64,000 nt of DNA from Streptomyces atroolivaceus (GCF_000717025.1 NZ_JNXG01000004.1:1-64000); one strand, 5' to 3'. Shown: positions 10,048 through 19,826, counted from the stretch's first letter. Program-made: numbers and translations. Notes: a model not told the origin generated them from the letters alone.

Positions 10048-10749
10048 GTGCGGGCAGCCAAAGGACATCGCGCCAGGGGACTGCGCATCTACGGCATCCG
10101 TACCGTCTGGGACACCGTCGGGGACGGGGAGTTCTTCTGCCCGTGCTGCGGGGGTGACCGCAACTACCGGCGTCTCACCGGCCGCCACCGCCTCACCGTC
10201 CTCGGTCTGCCACTGCTGGCCCGGGGCAGCGCCGGCCCTGTCGTCGCCTGTGCGGCCTGCGGGACGCACTTCGCGCCCGACACCCTCGACCACCCCACCA
10301 CCACCCGCTTCTCCGCCATGCTGCGGGAGGCCGTGCACACGGTCACGCTGGCCGTGCTCGCCGCGGGCGGCACCACCTCGCGCACGGTCCTGGAGACCGC
10401 CGCGGCCGTCGTCCGTGACGCGGGACTCGACGACTGCTCGCAGGAACAGCTGTTCACCATCGTCGAGGTGCTCGCCGCCGACACGGGGCCGTGTGACGGT
10501 ACCGACCCGGCGGCCGAGGCCTGCGGCGCCGCCCTCGCCATCGAGCTGCACGAGGTCCTGGAGCCGCTCGCGCCGCACCTGGCCGTGCCCGGCCGCGAGG
10601 CGGTCCTGCTGCGGGGCGCCAGGATCGCGCTCGCCGACGGCCCCTACACCCAGGCGGAGCGCCACGTGCTGACGACGGTGGGCAGCGCCCTCCAGCTCTG
10701 CCCCGCGGACACCGCCAAGCTGCTCGAGGCGGCGCGTACGCCCTCGTAG
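10048..10749 (+). CDS. TerB-like tellurite-resistance family protein with zinc ribbon
   Basis: A 233-residue protein with an N-terminal zinc ribbon (FFCPCCGG and VVACAACGTHF, two CxxC pairs about 40 residues apart) and a helical TerB-like domain in the second half (FTIVEVLAAD, RGARIALADGPYTQAERHVL). Such proteins are widespread in Streptomyces and annotated as TerB family; a tellurite phenotype is not implied. GTG 10048 lies eight bases after GGAGG (10035-10039), better than the in-frame GTG at 10039. No other ter genes are nearby. Confidence 0.75.
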   Translation: MRAAKGHRARGLRIYGIRTVWDTVGDGEFFCPCCGGDRNYRRLTGRHRLTVLGLPLLARGSAGPVVACAACGTHFAPDTLDHPTTTRFSAMLREAVHTVTLAVLAAGGTTSRTVLETAAAVVRDAGLDDCSQEQLFTIVEVLAADTGPCDGTDPAAEACGAALAIELHEVLEPLAPHLAVPGREAVLLRGARIALADGPYTQAERHVLTTVGSALQLCPADTAKLLEAARTPS

Positions 10750-10754
10750 GGCCG

Positions 10755-10819
10755 CCGCAGGGCCCCGCGAGGCTCTCCGAGGCCCCGCGCAGGGCCTCGC
10801 GGGCTCTCCGGGGGCCCCG
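10755..10819 (+). repeat. GC-rich direct and inverted repeats before recO
   Basis: Segments gcgaggctctccg and gcgggctctccg repeat directly, and GCCCCGCGAGGC can pair with GCCTCGCGGGC further on with one bulge. Probably a terminator region for the TerB-like gene. Confidence 0.4.
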
Positions 10820-10825
10820 GTGCGC

Positions 10826-10837
10826 GACAATGGGCGC
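10826..10837 (+). promoter_or_regulatory. Leaderless promoter -10 of recO, GACAAT
   Basis: GACAAT at 10826-10831 is followed by GGGCGC and then the ATG at 10838; nearly identical to the element before dusB. Confidence 0.5.
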
Positions 10838-11584
10838 ATGAGCTTGTTCCGGGACGACGGCGTCGTGCTGCGTACGCAGAAGCTGGGCGAGGCCGACCGG
10901 ATCATCACGATCCTGACCCGCGGCCACGGGCGGGTGCGTGCCGTGGCGCGCGGGGTGCGCCGCACCAAGTCCAAGTTCGGGGCGCGGCTCGAACCCTTCT
11001 CCCACGTGGACGTGCAGTTCTTCGCGCGCGGCAGCGAGCTGATCGGACGCGGGCTCCCCCTGTGCACCCAGAGCGAGACGATCGCTCCGTACGGTGGCGG
11101 CATCGTCTCCGACTACGGCCGCTACACCGCGGGCACCGCGATGCTGGAGACCGCCGAGCGGTTCACCGACCACGAGGGCGAACCCGCGGTCCAGCAGTAC
11201 CTGCTGCTCGTCGGCGGACTCCGCACCCTCGCGCGCGCCGAGCACGCGCCGAATCTGATCCTGGACGCGTTCCTGCTGCGCTCCCTGGCCGTCAACGGCT
11301 ACGCCCCCAGCTTCGACGACTGCGCCAGGTGCGGAATGCCCGGTCCGAACCGGTTCTTCTCCGTCGCGGCCGGCGGTGCCGTATGCGGCGACTGCCGGGT
11401 GCCCGGCAGCGTCGTACCCTCGGCGGAGGCCCTTCAGCTGCTGAGCGCGTTGCTCACCGGTGACTGGGAGACGGCGGACGCGTCCGAGGCGCGTCATGTC
11501 AGGGAGGGGAGCGGGCTCGTGTCCGCCTATCTGCACTGGCATCTGGAGCGCGGCCTGCGCTCGCTGCGGTACGTAGAGAATTGA
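10838..11584 (+). CDS. recO: DNA repair protein RecO
   Basis: Recombination mediator that loads RecA on gapped DNA with RecF and RecR. The 248-residue protein has an N-terminal OB fold ([21 protein letters not shown]) and a C-terminal helical domain with a four-cysteine zinc site, CARCGMP and CGDC. Length is usual. ATG 10838 is preceded by a leaderless -10. uppS follows by 22 bases in the same direction, as is common in actinobacteria. Confidence 0.96.
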   Translation: MSLFRDDGVVLRTQKLGEADRIITILTRGHGRVRAVARGVRRTKSKFGARLEPFSHVDVQFFARGSELIGRGLPLCTQSETIAPYGGGIVSDYGRYTAGTAMLETAERFTDHEGEPAVQQYLLLVGGLRTLARAEHAPNLILDAFLLRSLAVNGYAPSFDDCARCGMPGPNRFFSVAAGGAVCGDCRVPGSVVPSAEALQLLSALLTGDWETADASEARHVREGSGLVSAYLHWHLERGLRSLRYVEN

Positions 11585-11606
11585 CACAGGGAGACGAGAG
11601 AAGCCC

Positions 11607-12419
11607 ATGGCAGTACGCGGGATGCTCGGCGGCCGGAACCGGCGTGAGTACAAGACCCCCGAGCCGCACTCCTCCGGTGCCACCCCGCCGAAGATCCCCG
11701 GCGACCTGGTGCCCAAGCACGTCGCCGTCGTGATGGACGGCAACGGCCGCTGGGCCAAGGAGCGGGGCCTTCCGCGCACCGAGGGTCACAAGGTCGGTGA
11801 AGGCGTCGTCATGGACGTCCTCAAGGGCTGCATCGAGATGGGCGTCAAGAACCTCTCGCTGTACGCGTTCTCCACGGAGAACTGGAAGCGCTCGCCGGAC
11901 GAGGTGAAGTTCCTGATGGACTTCAACCGGGACGTCATCCGCCGCCGCCGGGACGAGATGGACGAGCTGGGCATCCGTATCCGCTGGGTCGGCCGCATGC
12001 CGAAGCTGTGGAAGTCCGTCGTCCAGGAGCTCCAGGTCGCCCAGGAGCAGACCAAGGACAACGACAGGATGACGCTGTACTTCTGCGTCAACTACGGCGG
12101 CCGGGCCGAGATCGCCGACGCCGCGCAGCGCATCGCGGAGGATGTCGCGGCCGGGAGGCTCGACCCGTCGAAGGTCAACGAGAAGACGTTCGCCAAGTAC
12201 ATCTACTACCCGGACATGCCGGACGTGGACCTCTTCGTGCGCCCCAGCGGTGAGCAGCGCACGTCCAACTACCTGATCTGGCAGAGCGCGTACGCCGAGA
12301 TGGTCTTCCAGGACGTCCTGTGGCCGGACTTCGACCGCCGGGACCTGTGGAACGCCTGCCTGGAGTTCGCCCGCCGTGACCGGCGCTTCGGCGGTGCCGA
12401 GGACATCACCAAGGGCTGA
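11607..12419 (+). CDS. uppS: Isoprenyl transferase (undecaprenyl diphosphate synthase)
   Basis: cis-Prenyltransferase that builds the C55 lipid carrier for peptidoglycan and other wall polymers, 270 residues. Signature motifs: [24 protein letters not shown] (catalytic Asp and phosphate-binding residues), [10 protein letters not shown], and the C-terminal [24 protein letters not shown] (RxSGExRxSNFLxWQ). GGGAG precedes the ATG. It follows recO closely and is closed by a perfect hairpin. Confidence 0.97.
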   Translation: MAVRGMLGGRNRREYKTPEPHSSGATPPKIPGDLVPKHVAVVMDGNGRWAKERGLPRTEGHKVGEGVVMDVLKGCIEMGVKNLSLYAFSTENWKRSPDEVKFLMDFNRDVIRRRRDEMDELGIRIRWVGRMPKLWKSVVQELQVAQEQTKDNDRMTLYFCVNYGGRAEIADAAQRIAEDVAAGRLDPSKVNEKTFAKYIYYPDMPDVDLFVRPSGEQRTSNYLIWQSAYAEMVFQDVLWPDFDRRDLWNACLEFARRDRRFGGAEDITKG

Positions 12420-12427
12420 GACCGCGA

Positions 12428-12455
12428 GGAGGGGGCCCGGAACCGGGCCCCCTCC
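12428..12455 (+). terminator. uppS/zur bidirectional terminator
   Basis: Thirteen-base perfect arms (12428-12440 and 12443-12455) flank loop AA between the convergent uppS and zur stops. Confidence 0.8.
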
Positions 12456-12483
12456 GGGACGGTCGTCCTGCGCCCGCCGGAGG

Positions 12484-12918
12484 TCAGTCCTCGGCGCCCG
12501 CGCAGTCTCCGCAGGTCCCGAAGATCTCCACCGTGTGGGCCACGTTCACGTAGCCGTGCTGCGAGGCGATGGTCTCGGCCCACTGCTCCACGGCGGGGCC
12601 CTCGACCTCGACGGCCTTGCCGCAGACACGGCAGACCAGGTGGTGATGGTGGTCACCGGTCGAGCAGCGCCGGTAGACGGCCTCGCCGTCGGTCGTGCGC
12701 AGGACGTCGACCTCGCCCGCGTCGGCGAGCGACTGGAGCGTGCGGTAGACGGTGGTCAGCCCTACCGAGTCACCGCGGTGCTTGAGCACGTCGTGCAGGT
12801 CCTGGGCACTGCGGAACTCGTCGACCTCGTCGAGCGCCGCCGCGACCGCCGCCCGCTGCCGGGTGGACCGGCCGCGCACCGGAGCCGCGTTCGTGCCGCT
12901 GATCGGCGCCGTCGCCAC
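12484..12918 (-). CDS. zur: Zinc-responsive Fur-family repressor Zur
   Basis: Fur-superfamily repressor, 144 residues: winged-helix N-terminal part (RQRAAVAAALDE, then VGLTTVYRTLQSLADAGEV) and metal-binding C-terminal part with GDHHHHLVCRVCGK and FGTCGDCAG, giving the His cluster and the two CxxC structural zinc pairs. GTG 12918 is preceded by GAGGAGG at five bases; the frame is open further upstream but without such a site. It follows znuB by 65 bases in the same direction, so Zur is probably co-transcribed with the uptake system it represses. Confidence 0.93.
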   Translation of the reverse strand: MATAPISGTNAAPVRGRSTRQRAAVAAALDEVDEFRSAQDLHDVLKHRGDSVGLTTVYRTLQSLADAGEVDVLRTTDGEAVYRRCSTGDHHHHLVCRVCGKAVEVEGPAVEQWAETIASQHGYVNVAHTVEIFGTCGDCAGAED

Positions 12919-12983
12919 AGCTGCCTCCTCGTGTCGCCCGTGCGTATGTCGGGCCATTGTGCCAGCCCGTACCGGCGGCACGG

Positions 12984-13880
12984 TCACACCCGCACGTCGT
13001 CCGACGCCGGGCGGGCCGCCGGTACCTCAAGGGTGCACCGGTCCGCCTCGTTCTCGCGGCCCCTGGCACGCCTGCGGGCCAGCGGCGTGGCGAGTGCCGT
13101 CAGCACGACGAACGCGGCGATCGCCAGCAGCACGATCGTCGCGCCGGGCGGTACGTCCTGGTAGTACGAGGTCACGGTCCCGGCCAGGGTGACGGCCGTG
13201 CCGATGACGACGGCCAGGACGAACGTCACCTTGAAGGACTTCGAGATCTGCTGTGCGGCGGCGACCGGCACCACCATCAGCGCGCTGACCAGCAGCAGAC
13301 CGACGACCCGCATCGCCACCGTGACGGTGACCGCCGCCGTCACCGCGACCAGCAGGTTGAGCACGCGGACCGGCAGCCCGGTGACCCGGGCGAACTCCTC
13401 GTCCTGGCTGACGGCGAACAGCTGCCGCCGCAGACCCACGGTGACCAGCACGACGAAGGCGGCCAGCACGACGATCGCGGTGACGTCCTCCTCGGAGACC
13501 GTCGACAGGGAGCCGAAGAGGAACGACGTCAGGTTGGCGTTGGAGCCGGTGTCCGAGAGGTTGATCAGCATCACCCCGCCCGCCATGCCGCCGTAGAACA
13601 GCATGGCCAGGGCGATGTCGCCCCGCGTGCGTCCGTACCAGCGGATCAGTTCCATGACGACCGAGCCGGCCACGGCGACGAGCGTCGCCATCCAGACGGG
13701 GTTGGTGGAGAGCAGGAAGCCGAGGCCGACGCCGGTCATCGCCACGTGCCCGATGCCGTCGCCCATCAGGGCCTGGCGGCGCTGGACCAGGTAGATGCCG
13801 ATGGCGGGGGCGGTGATCCCGACCAGGACGGCCGCGATCAGGGCCCGCTGCATGAACGGGGGGTTCAGGAATTCCAGCAT
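12984..13880 (-). CDS. znuB: Zinc ABC transporter permease ZnuB
   Basis: Integral membrane subunit of the zinc importer, 298 residues with about eight hydrophobic spans. ABC-3 family hallmarks are YLVQRRQALMGDGIGHVAMTGVGLGFL near the N-terminus and the repeated V/A/G-rich spans to the end. ATG 13880 lies two bases after the znuC stop. The C-terminal tail after the last span is basic. Zinc rather than manganese specificity is inferred from Zur and the Zur-like box in the operon. Confidence 0.93.
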   Translation of the reverse strand: MLEFLNPPFMQRALIAAVLVGITAPAIGIYLVQRRQALMGDGIGHVAMTGVGLGFLLSTNPVWMATLVAVAGSVVMELIRWYGRTRGDIALAMLFYGGMAGGVMLINLSDTGSNANLTSFLFGSLSTVSEEDVTAIVVLAAFVVLVTVGLRRQLFAVSQDEEFARVTGLPVRVLNLLVAVTAAVTVTVAMRVVGLLLVSALMVVPVAAAQQISKSFKVTFVLAVVIGTAVTLAGTVTSYYQDVPPGATIVLLAIAAFVVLTALATPLARRRARGRENEADRCTLEVPAARPASDDVRV

Positions 13881-13882
13881 GA

Positions 13883-14698
13883 TCAGCTCAGCAGTCCCGT
13901 CCGGACGGGCTCGGAGGCCGCGTGGGGGTGTACGTGGTCGTGGCCGGGCAGCGCGTGCTGGCCCACTGCCTCGGGAGGCGGCCCGTCGTACATGACGCAG
14001 CCGTCGCGCAGGACGATCGCCCGGTCGATCAGCGGTTCCAGGGCACCCAGCTCGTGCAGGACGAGCAGCACCGTCGCCCCGCCGGCGACCTGCTCGCGCA
14101 GCGTCGTGGCGAGGATCTCCTGGCTGGCCAGGTCGACGCCGGCCATCGGCTCGTCCATGATCAGCACCTCGGGCTCGGAGGCGAGCGCGCGGGCGATGAG
14201 GACCCGCTGGTGCTGGCCCCCGGAGAGGGCGTTCACGGAGTCCTTGGCGCGGTCGGTGAGGCCGACGAGCTCGATGGCCCGGTCCACGGCCGCCCGGTCC
14301 GCCCGGCCGGGCAGCCGGAGCTTCGTACGGGACAGGCGCCCGGAGGCGACGACCTCGCGGATCGTGGCGGGTACGCCGCCCGCCGCCGTGGTGCGCTGCG
14401 GTACGTATCCCACGCGGGCCCACTGGCGGAAGCGCCGCAGCGGCGTGCCGAACAGCTCGACCGTGCCGCCGGTGAGCGGCACCTGGCCGATGACGGAGCG
14501 TACGGCGGTGGACTTGCCGGACCCGTTGGCGCCGAGCAGTGCCACGACCTCGCCGCGGTGGACGGTGAGGTCGACACCGCGCAGCACCGGGCGTGCGCCG
14601 AGCGTCGCCGTGGCTCCGCGCAGGCTGATCACGGGTTCTGGCGTACTGGGCTCGGGCACGATCGCCTCCGGTGCTGCTGGGGGTGGTTCGGGGGTCAC
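13883..14698 (-). CDS. znuC: Zinc ABC transporter ATP-binding protein ZnuC
   Basis: ATPase subunit, 271 residues. Walker A GANGSGKST, signature LSGGQHQRVLIARAL, Walker B EVLIMDEPMAGVD and H-loop VLHELG are all intact. The C-terminus is His-rich (GQHALPGHDHVHPH), a feature of some zinc-handling ATPases. GTG start overlaps the znuA stop in GTGA, implying translational coupling. Confidence 0.94.
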   Translation of the reverse strand: MTPEPPPAAPEAIVPEPSTPEPVISLRGATATLGARPVLRGVDLTVHRGEVVALLGANGSGKSTAVRSVIGQVPLTGGTVELFGTPLRRFRQWARVGYVPQRTTAAGGVPATIREVVASGRLSRTKLRLPGRADRAAVDRAIELVGLTDRAKDSVNALSGGQHQRVLIARALASEPEVLIMDEPMAGVDLASQEILATTLREQVAGGATVLLVLHELGALEPLIDRAIVLRDGCVMYDGPPPEAVGQHALPGHDHVHPHAASEPVRTGLLS

Positions 14699-15708
14699 TT
14701 CGCGCCGAGGGCCTTCTGCAGCGCGGTGAGGTTGGACTTCATGACCTCGACGTAGTCAGCACCCGCGGACTTGTCCGTGATTCCCTCCAGGGGATCCAGG
14801 ACGCCGGTCTTCAGGCCGAGGTCCTTCGCCAGTGTCTTGGCGGTCTTGTCGCTGGCGAGCGTCTCGAAGAAGACGGTGGTGGCCTTGTTCTTCTCCGCGA
14901 CGGCGTGGATCTCGTCGATCCGCGCCGGGCTGGGCTCGGCCTCGGGGTCGATGCCGGCTATGCCCTGCTGGACGAGGCCGTAACGCTCGGCGAGGTAGCC
15001 GAAGGCGGAGTGGGTGGTGATGAAGGTCTTCGTCTCGGTGTCCTTCAGCCCGGTCTCGTATGCCTTGTTCAGGTCGTTCAGCTGGGCGACCAGCGTATCG
15101 GTGTTCTTGCGGTAGTCCGCGGCGTGGTCGGGGTCCGCCTTCTCCAGGGACTTGCCGACCCCCTCGGCGACCTCCGCGTACTTCACGGGGTCCAGCCAGA
15201 TGTGCGGGTCGGCTCCCTCGTGGGTGTGCTCCTCGCCCTCGTGGGCGTGCTCGTCGGCGTGCTCCTCGCCTTCGTGGGCGTGCTCCTCGCCCTCCTCGTG
15301 CGCGTGGCCGTCGACCTCGGCTCCGTGGTTCTCGAGCGTGGTGAGCTCCGCCGCGTCCACGGTGTTCTTCACGCCGGCCTGCGCCACGGCGTCGTCGACG
15401 GCCGGCTGGATGCCCTTGAGGAAGAGGAGGTAGTCGGCTTCGCCCAGCTCGCCGATCTGCCGGGGGCTGAGCTCGAGGTCGTGCGGCTCCACGCCCGGCT
15501 TGGTCAGCGAGGTGACGGAGACGTGCGAACCGCCGATCTCCTCGGCCAGGAACTGCATCGGGTAGAAGGACGCCACCACGTCCAGTTTGTCCGCGCTCTT
15601 TCCCGCGCCGTCGGCCGCGTCGGAGGAGGAACAGGCGGACAGTGCGGTGAGACCGAGGACGACTGCTCCGGCGACGGCGGTGGTGGGTATGAGGCGGCGT
15701 ACGTTCAT
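14695..15708 (-). CDS. znuA: Zinc ABC transporter substrate-binding lipoprotein ZnuA
   Basis: Extracytoplasmic zinc-binding lipoprotein, 337 residues. The signal peptide ends in lipobox LSAC at about residue 25. A long His/Glu-rich loop lies near residues 130-165 with repeated HAHEGEEH units, followed by DPHIWLDP, a ligand motif; TTHSAFGYLAERYGL holds another His. ATG 15708 is favoured over in-frame starts at 15717 and 15729 because a -10-like GAAAAT ends seven bases before it. First gene of znuA-znuC-znuB-zur. Confidence 0.93.
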   Translation of the reverse strand: MNVRRLIPTTAVAGAVVLGLTALSACSSSDAADGAGKSADKLDVVASFYPMQFLAEEIGGSHVSVTSLTKPGVEPHDLELSPRQIGELGEADYLLFLKGIQPAVDDAVAQAGVKNTVDAAELTTLENHGAEVDGHAHEEGEEHAHEGEEHADEHAHEGEEHTHEGADPHIWLDPVKYAEVAEGVGKSLEKADPDHAADYRKNTDTLVAQLNDLNKAYETGLKDTETKTFITTHSAFGYLAERYGLVQQGIAGIDPEAEPSPARIDEIHAVAEKNKATTVFFETLASDKTAKTLAKDLGLKTGVLDPLEGITDKSAGADYVEVMKSNLTALQKALGAK

Positions 15709-15715
15709 GACATCC

Positions 15716-15745
15716 ATTTTCATCAACACTGGAAACGATTGTCAA
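15716..15745 (-). promoter_or_regulatory. znuA promoter with Zur-like box
   Basis: On the minus strand TTGACA (15745-15740) and GAAAAT (15721-15716) are 18 bases apart, and GAAAAT ends seven bases before the znuA ATG. TGACAATCGTTTCCA (15744-15730) matches the Streptomyces Zur consensus TGAAAATGATTTTCA at 11 of 15 positions and covers the -35 region and spacer, an ideal position for zinc-dependent repression. Confidence 0.7.
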
Positions 15746-15928
15746 TAAAGCTGTTGAGATGCCTGGATCACAACCCGAACGCGACGGGACCCCCCACCGA
15801 TTTGATCCAAGGGGTGTGACCGCCGCTAATCTGAGTCATTCGCCCGCCCGTCTCCCCGATAAGAACCCCCCACCGAGGCGCTTCGAGCGACCCCTGTCCC
15901 ATTTCGCCGTCGTAATGAAGAGAGCACC

Positions 15929-17311
<1,383 letters not shown>

Positions 17312-17328
17312 CCGCACCCGGTATCCAG

Positions 17329-17370
17329 CCCGAAGCCCCCGGTTCCGCCCACGGAACCGGGGGCTTCGGG
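17329..17370 (+). terminator. glyS terminator
   Basis: Arms 17329-17346 and 17353-17370 pair perfectly over 18 bases around a six-base loop, 18 bases after the glyS stop. There is no T tract, as is common in Streptomyces. Confidence 0.85.
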
Positions 17371-17404
17371 CACACTGGGCGCACTCGTCCACAGGGAGGC
17401 CAGG

Positions 17405-17608
17405 ATGCCGTCCATGACCACGAGCAAGGTCAGCAGATGGGACCAGCACGGCCGTGAACACGTCGTCCGCGTAGCGAAGTCGGGGATGCAGCGGCAGCTG
17501 ACCTGCGACACCTGCGGATGGCGCAGGGGGACGCAGTTCCTGCCCTGGCTGAAGGCCGAGGAACACCTGACCGAGGCCCACCAGGCCACGGTCGACCCGA
17601 CCGCCTGA
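17405..17608 (+). CDS. Conserved small CxxC protein
   Basis: A 67-residue hydrophilic protein with one CxxC knuckle, TCDTCGWRRGTQF, preceded by basic and Ser-rich residues (TTSKVSRWDQHGREHVVRVAKS). GGGAGG lies five bases before ATG 17405; an in-frame ATG at 17414 is further away. Sequence looks like a conserved Streptomyces hypothetical with a possible half zinc finger; function not known. It stands alone between two structured non-coding stretches. Confidence 0.65.
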   Translation: MPSMTTSKVSRWDQHGREHVVRVAKSGMQRQLTCDTCGWRRGTQFLPWLKAEEHLTEAHQATVDPTA

Positions 17609-17661
17609 GCCGCCCGGGGCCCTGGCCGAAAAAACCGGATGAGGCACCCCTTGGGCCGGGG

Positions 17662-17673
17662 TACATTTTCGGC
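17662..17673 (+). promoter_or_regulatory. Leaderless promoter -10, TACATT
   Basis: TACATT at 17662-17667, then six bases, then the ATG of a nine-codon ORF. A clean match to TAnnnT. Confidence 0.5.
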
Positions 17674-17703
17674 ATGTCTTCGTTCTTCCAGATCTACGAG
17701 TGA
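17674..17703 (+). CDS. Nine-codon leaderless ORF, possible leader peptide
   Basis: The ORF encodes MSSFFQIYE and stops at 17703. It begins exactly where the TACATT promoter would start transcription, has no ribosome-binding site, and is followed after four bases by a perfect stem-loop. It lies 84 bases before the DUF6243-like gene. The arrangement is that of a leader peptide with attenuator, but no amino acid run points to the effector. It could be chance. Confidence 0.4.
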   Translation: MSSFFQIYE

Positions 17704-17707
17704 GAGC

Positions 17708-17728
17708 GCGACGGGCCCCGCCCGTCGC
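17708..17728 (+). promoter_or_regulatory. Stem-loop after nine-codon ORF
   Basis: GCGACGGGC and GCCCGTCGC pair perfectly over nine bases around loop CCC, starting four bases after the mini-ORF stop codon. No T tract follows. A translating ribosome at the stop would cover its 5' arm. Confidence 0.6.
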
Positions 17729-17787
17729 CCATCGGATCGATACACGACACGTCATCCTCACTTCCTCACTACGAATGGGAGAACCCC

Positions 17788-17991
17788 GTGGCCAAGAGCC
17801 GCAACAACCTCCTCGGCGTGGGCGGGCAGCGCAAGAAGCTGTCCCGCGCCGAACAGCAGGGCGCGAACCCCGCGCGCAACGACGACCGCAAGGCCGCCGA
17901 GGACAAGAAGCAGGAGCTGGTGCGCAAGATGCGTGAGCGCGCCGCCGCCGCCGAGGCCGCCCCGGCGCAGGACGCGCAGGCCGGCAGCTGA
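17788..17991 (+). CDS. DUF6243-like small basic protein
   Basis: A 67-residue highly charged protein beginning MAKSRNNLLGVGGQRKKLSR, then a helix-forming Lys/Glu/Arg stretch (EDKKQELVRKMRERAAA). Matches the Streptomyces DUF6243 family pattern (N-terminal NLLGVGG, basic). Function unknown; sequence is compatible with nucleic-acid binding or intrinsic disorder. GTG start with a GGGAG upstream. A strong terminator follows. Confidence 0.65.
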   Translation: MAKSRNNLLGVGGQRKKLSRAEQQGANPARNDDRKAAEDKKQELVRKMRERAAAAEAAPAQDAQAGS

Positions 17992-18014
17992 TCTCCTCGC
18001 ACCACCCGTACGAC

Positions 18015-18050
18015 CACGGGCCCGGATCACCTCGGTGATCCGGGCCCGTG
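18015..18050 (+). terminator. Terminator after DUF6243-like gene
   Basis: Perfect 17-base arms (18015-18031 and 18034-18050) with loop TC, 23 bases after the stop. Confidence 0.85.
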
Positions 18051-18166
18051 CCCGTCGCCCGTGCCCGTGCGGGGCGTCCGCGGGCCCGGGGCGCCGTCAG
18101 GGCCGTGTCCCGCCCCGGACGGGGCTGCCGGGCCCGGCCGGGGCCCGCACCGCCGTCGGCGTGCGG

Positions 18167-18178
18167 GACAATGGGGCC
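18167..18178 (+). promoter_or_regulatory. Leaderless promoter -10 of dusB, GACAAT
   Basis: GACAAT at 18167-18172, then GGGGCC, then the dusB ATG. Same layout as recO. Confidence 0.5.
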
Positions 18179-19327
18179 ATGACCACGCTCGCCCCTGCCC
18201 TCCCGCTGCTCCGGATCGGCCCGCACACCGTGCAGCCACCGGTCGTGCTCGCGCCCATGGCCGGCATCACCAACGCGCCCTTCCGCACCCTGTGCCGTGA
18301 GTTCTCGGGCAACAAGGGTCTGTTCGTCAGCGAGATGATCACCACGCGGGCGCTGGTCGAGCGCAACGAGAAGACCATGCAGCTCATCCACTTCGACGCG
18401 AGCGAGACACCGCGCTCCATCCAGCTCTACGGGGTGGATCCGGTCACCGTCGGCAAGGCGGTCCGCATGATCGTCGACGAGGACCTCGCCGACCACATCG
18501 ACCTGAACTTCGGCTGTCCCGTACCCAAGGTCACCCGCAAGGGCGGAGGCTCCGCCCTCCCGTTCAAGCGGCCCCTCCTCCGCGCGATCCTCCGCGAGGC
18601 GGTCGCCGAGGCCGGCGATCTCCCGGTCACCATCAAGATGCGCAAGGGCATCGACGACGACCACATCACCTACCTCGACGCCGGCCGCATCGCCGTCGAG
18701 GAGGGTGTGACGGCCGTCGCCCTGCACGGCCGGACCACCGCCCAGCACTACGGCGGCACGGCCGACTGGGACGCCATCGCGCGGCTCAAGGAGCACGTCC
18801 CCGAGATCCCCGTCCTCGGCAACGGCGACATCTGGAGCGCCGACGACGCCCTGCGCATGATGCGTGAGACGGGCTGTGACGGCGTCGTCGTCGGCCGCGG
18901 CTGCCTGGGGCGTCCCTGGCTCTTCGGTGACCTCGTCAGCGCCTTCGAAGGCACGGGCACGAGGCAGGCGCCCGTCCTGCGCCAGGTCGCGGACGTCATG
19001 CTGCGCCACGCGACGCTGCTGGGGGAGTGGATCGGCGACGAGAGCCGGGGCGTGATCGACTTCCGCAAGCACGTGGCCTGGTACCTCAAGGGTTTCGCGG
19101 TCGGTTCGGACATGCGCAGGAAGCTCGCTGTCACCTCGTCGCTGGAGGAGCTGGGAGAGCAGCTCCAGGAGCTCGACCTGGACCAGCCCTGGCCGGAGGG
19201 CGCGGACGGCCCTCGCGGGCGTACGTCCGGCAACAACCGGGTGGCGCTGCCGGACGGGTGGCTCAAGGACCCGTACGACTGCGCGGGCGTGAGCGCCGAC
19301 GCGGAGCTGGACACCTCGGGCGGCTGA
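18179..19327 (+). CDS. dusB: tRNA-dihydrouridine synthase
   Basis: FMN-dependent reductase that forms dihydrouridine in tRNA, 382 residues. Motifs: VVLAPMAGITNAPFR (FMN phosphate region), IDLNFGCPVPKVTRKGGGSAL with the catalytic Cys, VTIKMRKG, VALHGRTTAQHYGG and VLGNGDIWSADDA, followed by VVVGRGCLGRPWLF. The helical C-terminal domain is typical of Dus. ATG 18179 is set by the leaderless -10; the frame is open far upstream but with unrelated composition. Closed by a hairpin with TTTT. Confidence 0.95.
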   Translation: MTTLAPALPLLRIGPHTVQPPVVLAPMAGITNAPFRTLCREFSGNKGLFVSEMITTRALVERNEKTMQLIHFDASETPRSIQLYGVDPVTVGKAVRMIVDEDLADHIDLNFGCPVPKVTRKGGGSALPFKRPLLRAILREAVAEAGDLPVTIKMRKGIDDDHITYLDAGRIAVEEGVTAVALHGRTTAQHYGGTADWDAIARLKEHVPEIPVLGNGDIWSADDALRMMRETGCDGVVVGRGCLGRPWLFGDLVSAFEGTGTRQAPVLRQVADVMLRHATLLGEWIGDESRGVIDFRKHVAWYLKGFAVGSDMRRKLAVTSSLEELGEQLQELDLDQPWPEGADGPRGRTSGNNRVALPDGWLKDPYDCAGVSADAELDTSGG

Positions 19328-19367
19328 ACGGCCTCCCTGCCCCAGGGCACCGAGTGCCCCATGATAC

Positions 19368-19391
19368 GCCCGCTCAGATGAGCGGGCTTTT
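19368..19391 (+). terminator. dusB terminator
   Basis: GCCCGCTC (19368-19375) pairs with GAGCGGGC (19380-19387) around AGAT and is followed by TTTT, a canonical intrinsic terminator. Confidence 0.85.
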
Positions 19392-19652
19392 CTCGTGGGA
19401 TCCAGCGCAATCCGCTGCGATCGGGCCGCGGACGCGTGTCCCCTCTCTCACTCCCTCGACCACTTCTCACGTTCCGTGCGAGTGCAGTAGCTCTGAGGTG
19501 ACTTCCGGTGGGCCTGCGGGCGTCCGTATGGTGACATCTGAGCGCGGGGTGGAGCGTGATTCTCGCCACCCCTGAGGCGGTGTCGGCTCAGATGAGCGCC
19601 AGAGTGGACGCTGTACTTCTCAAATGGCGGCACTGGGTGCCAGGTGGGTTTA

Positions 19653-19668
19653 CTTTGATCGATCAAAG
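19653..19668 (+). promoter_or_regulatory. Perfect palindrome in ppdK upstream region
   Basis: CTTTGATCGATCAAAG is a perfect 16-base palindrome about 230 bases before ppdK in a stretch much richer in A and T than its surroundings. Good operator candidate; regulator unknown. Confidence 0.5.
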
Positions 19669-19742
19669 CAACCGTTACTGTGCGTGCGAACATCGAGCCC
19701 AATTGAACACTGTTCGTGATGATGACTTCAAGAGGTGAACAT

Positions 19743-19760
19743 ACCCCTTGGTCAAGGGGT
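19743..19760 (+). promoter_or_regulatory. Second palindrome before ppdK
   Basis: ACCCCTTG, GT, CAAGGGGT: eight-base perfect arms with a two-base centre, 141 bases before the ppdK start. Confidence 0.45.
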
Positions 19761-19826
19761 GTCGGCGCGTTACTTTCGATCTGCTGGCGGACGGGTGGTT
19801 GAGACCTCATGACGCGCACGTGGCCG

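Noticed and set aside
10048..10749. Functional tellurite-resistance operon
   Set aside because: Only one TerB-like gene with an added zinc ribbon; no terA, terC, terD or terZ nearby.
15730..15928. T-box riboswitch before glyS
   Set aside because: No stem I, no T-box core sequence and no terminator/antiterminator pair is visible.
19705..19715. GAACACTGTTC palindrome as a LexA/SOS box before ppdK
   Set aside because: The Gram-positive LexA site needs GAAC-N4-GTTC; here the spacer is three bases and ppdK is not an SOS gene.
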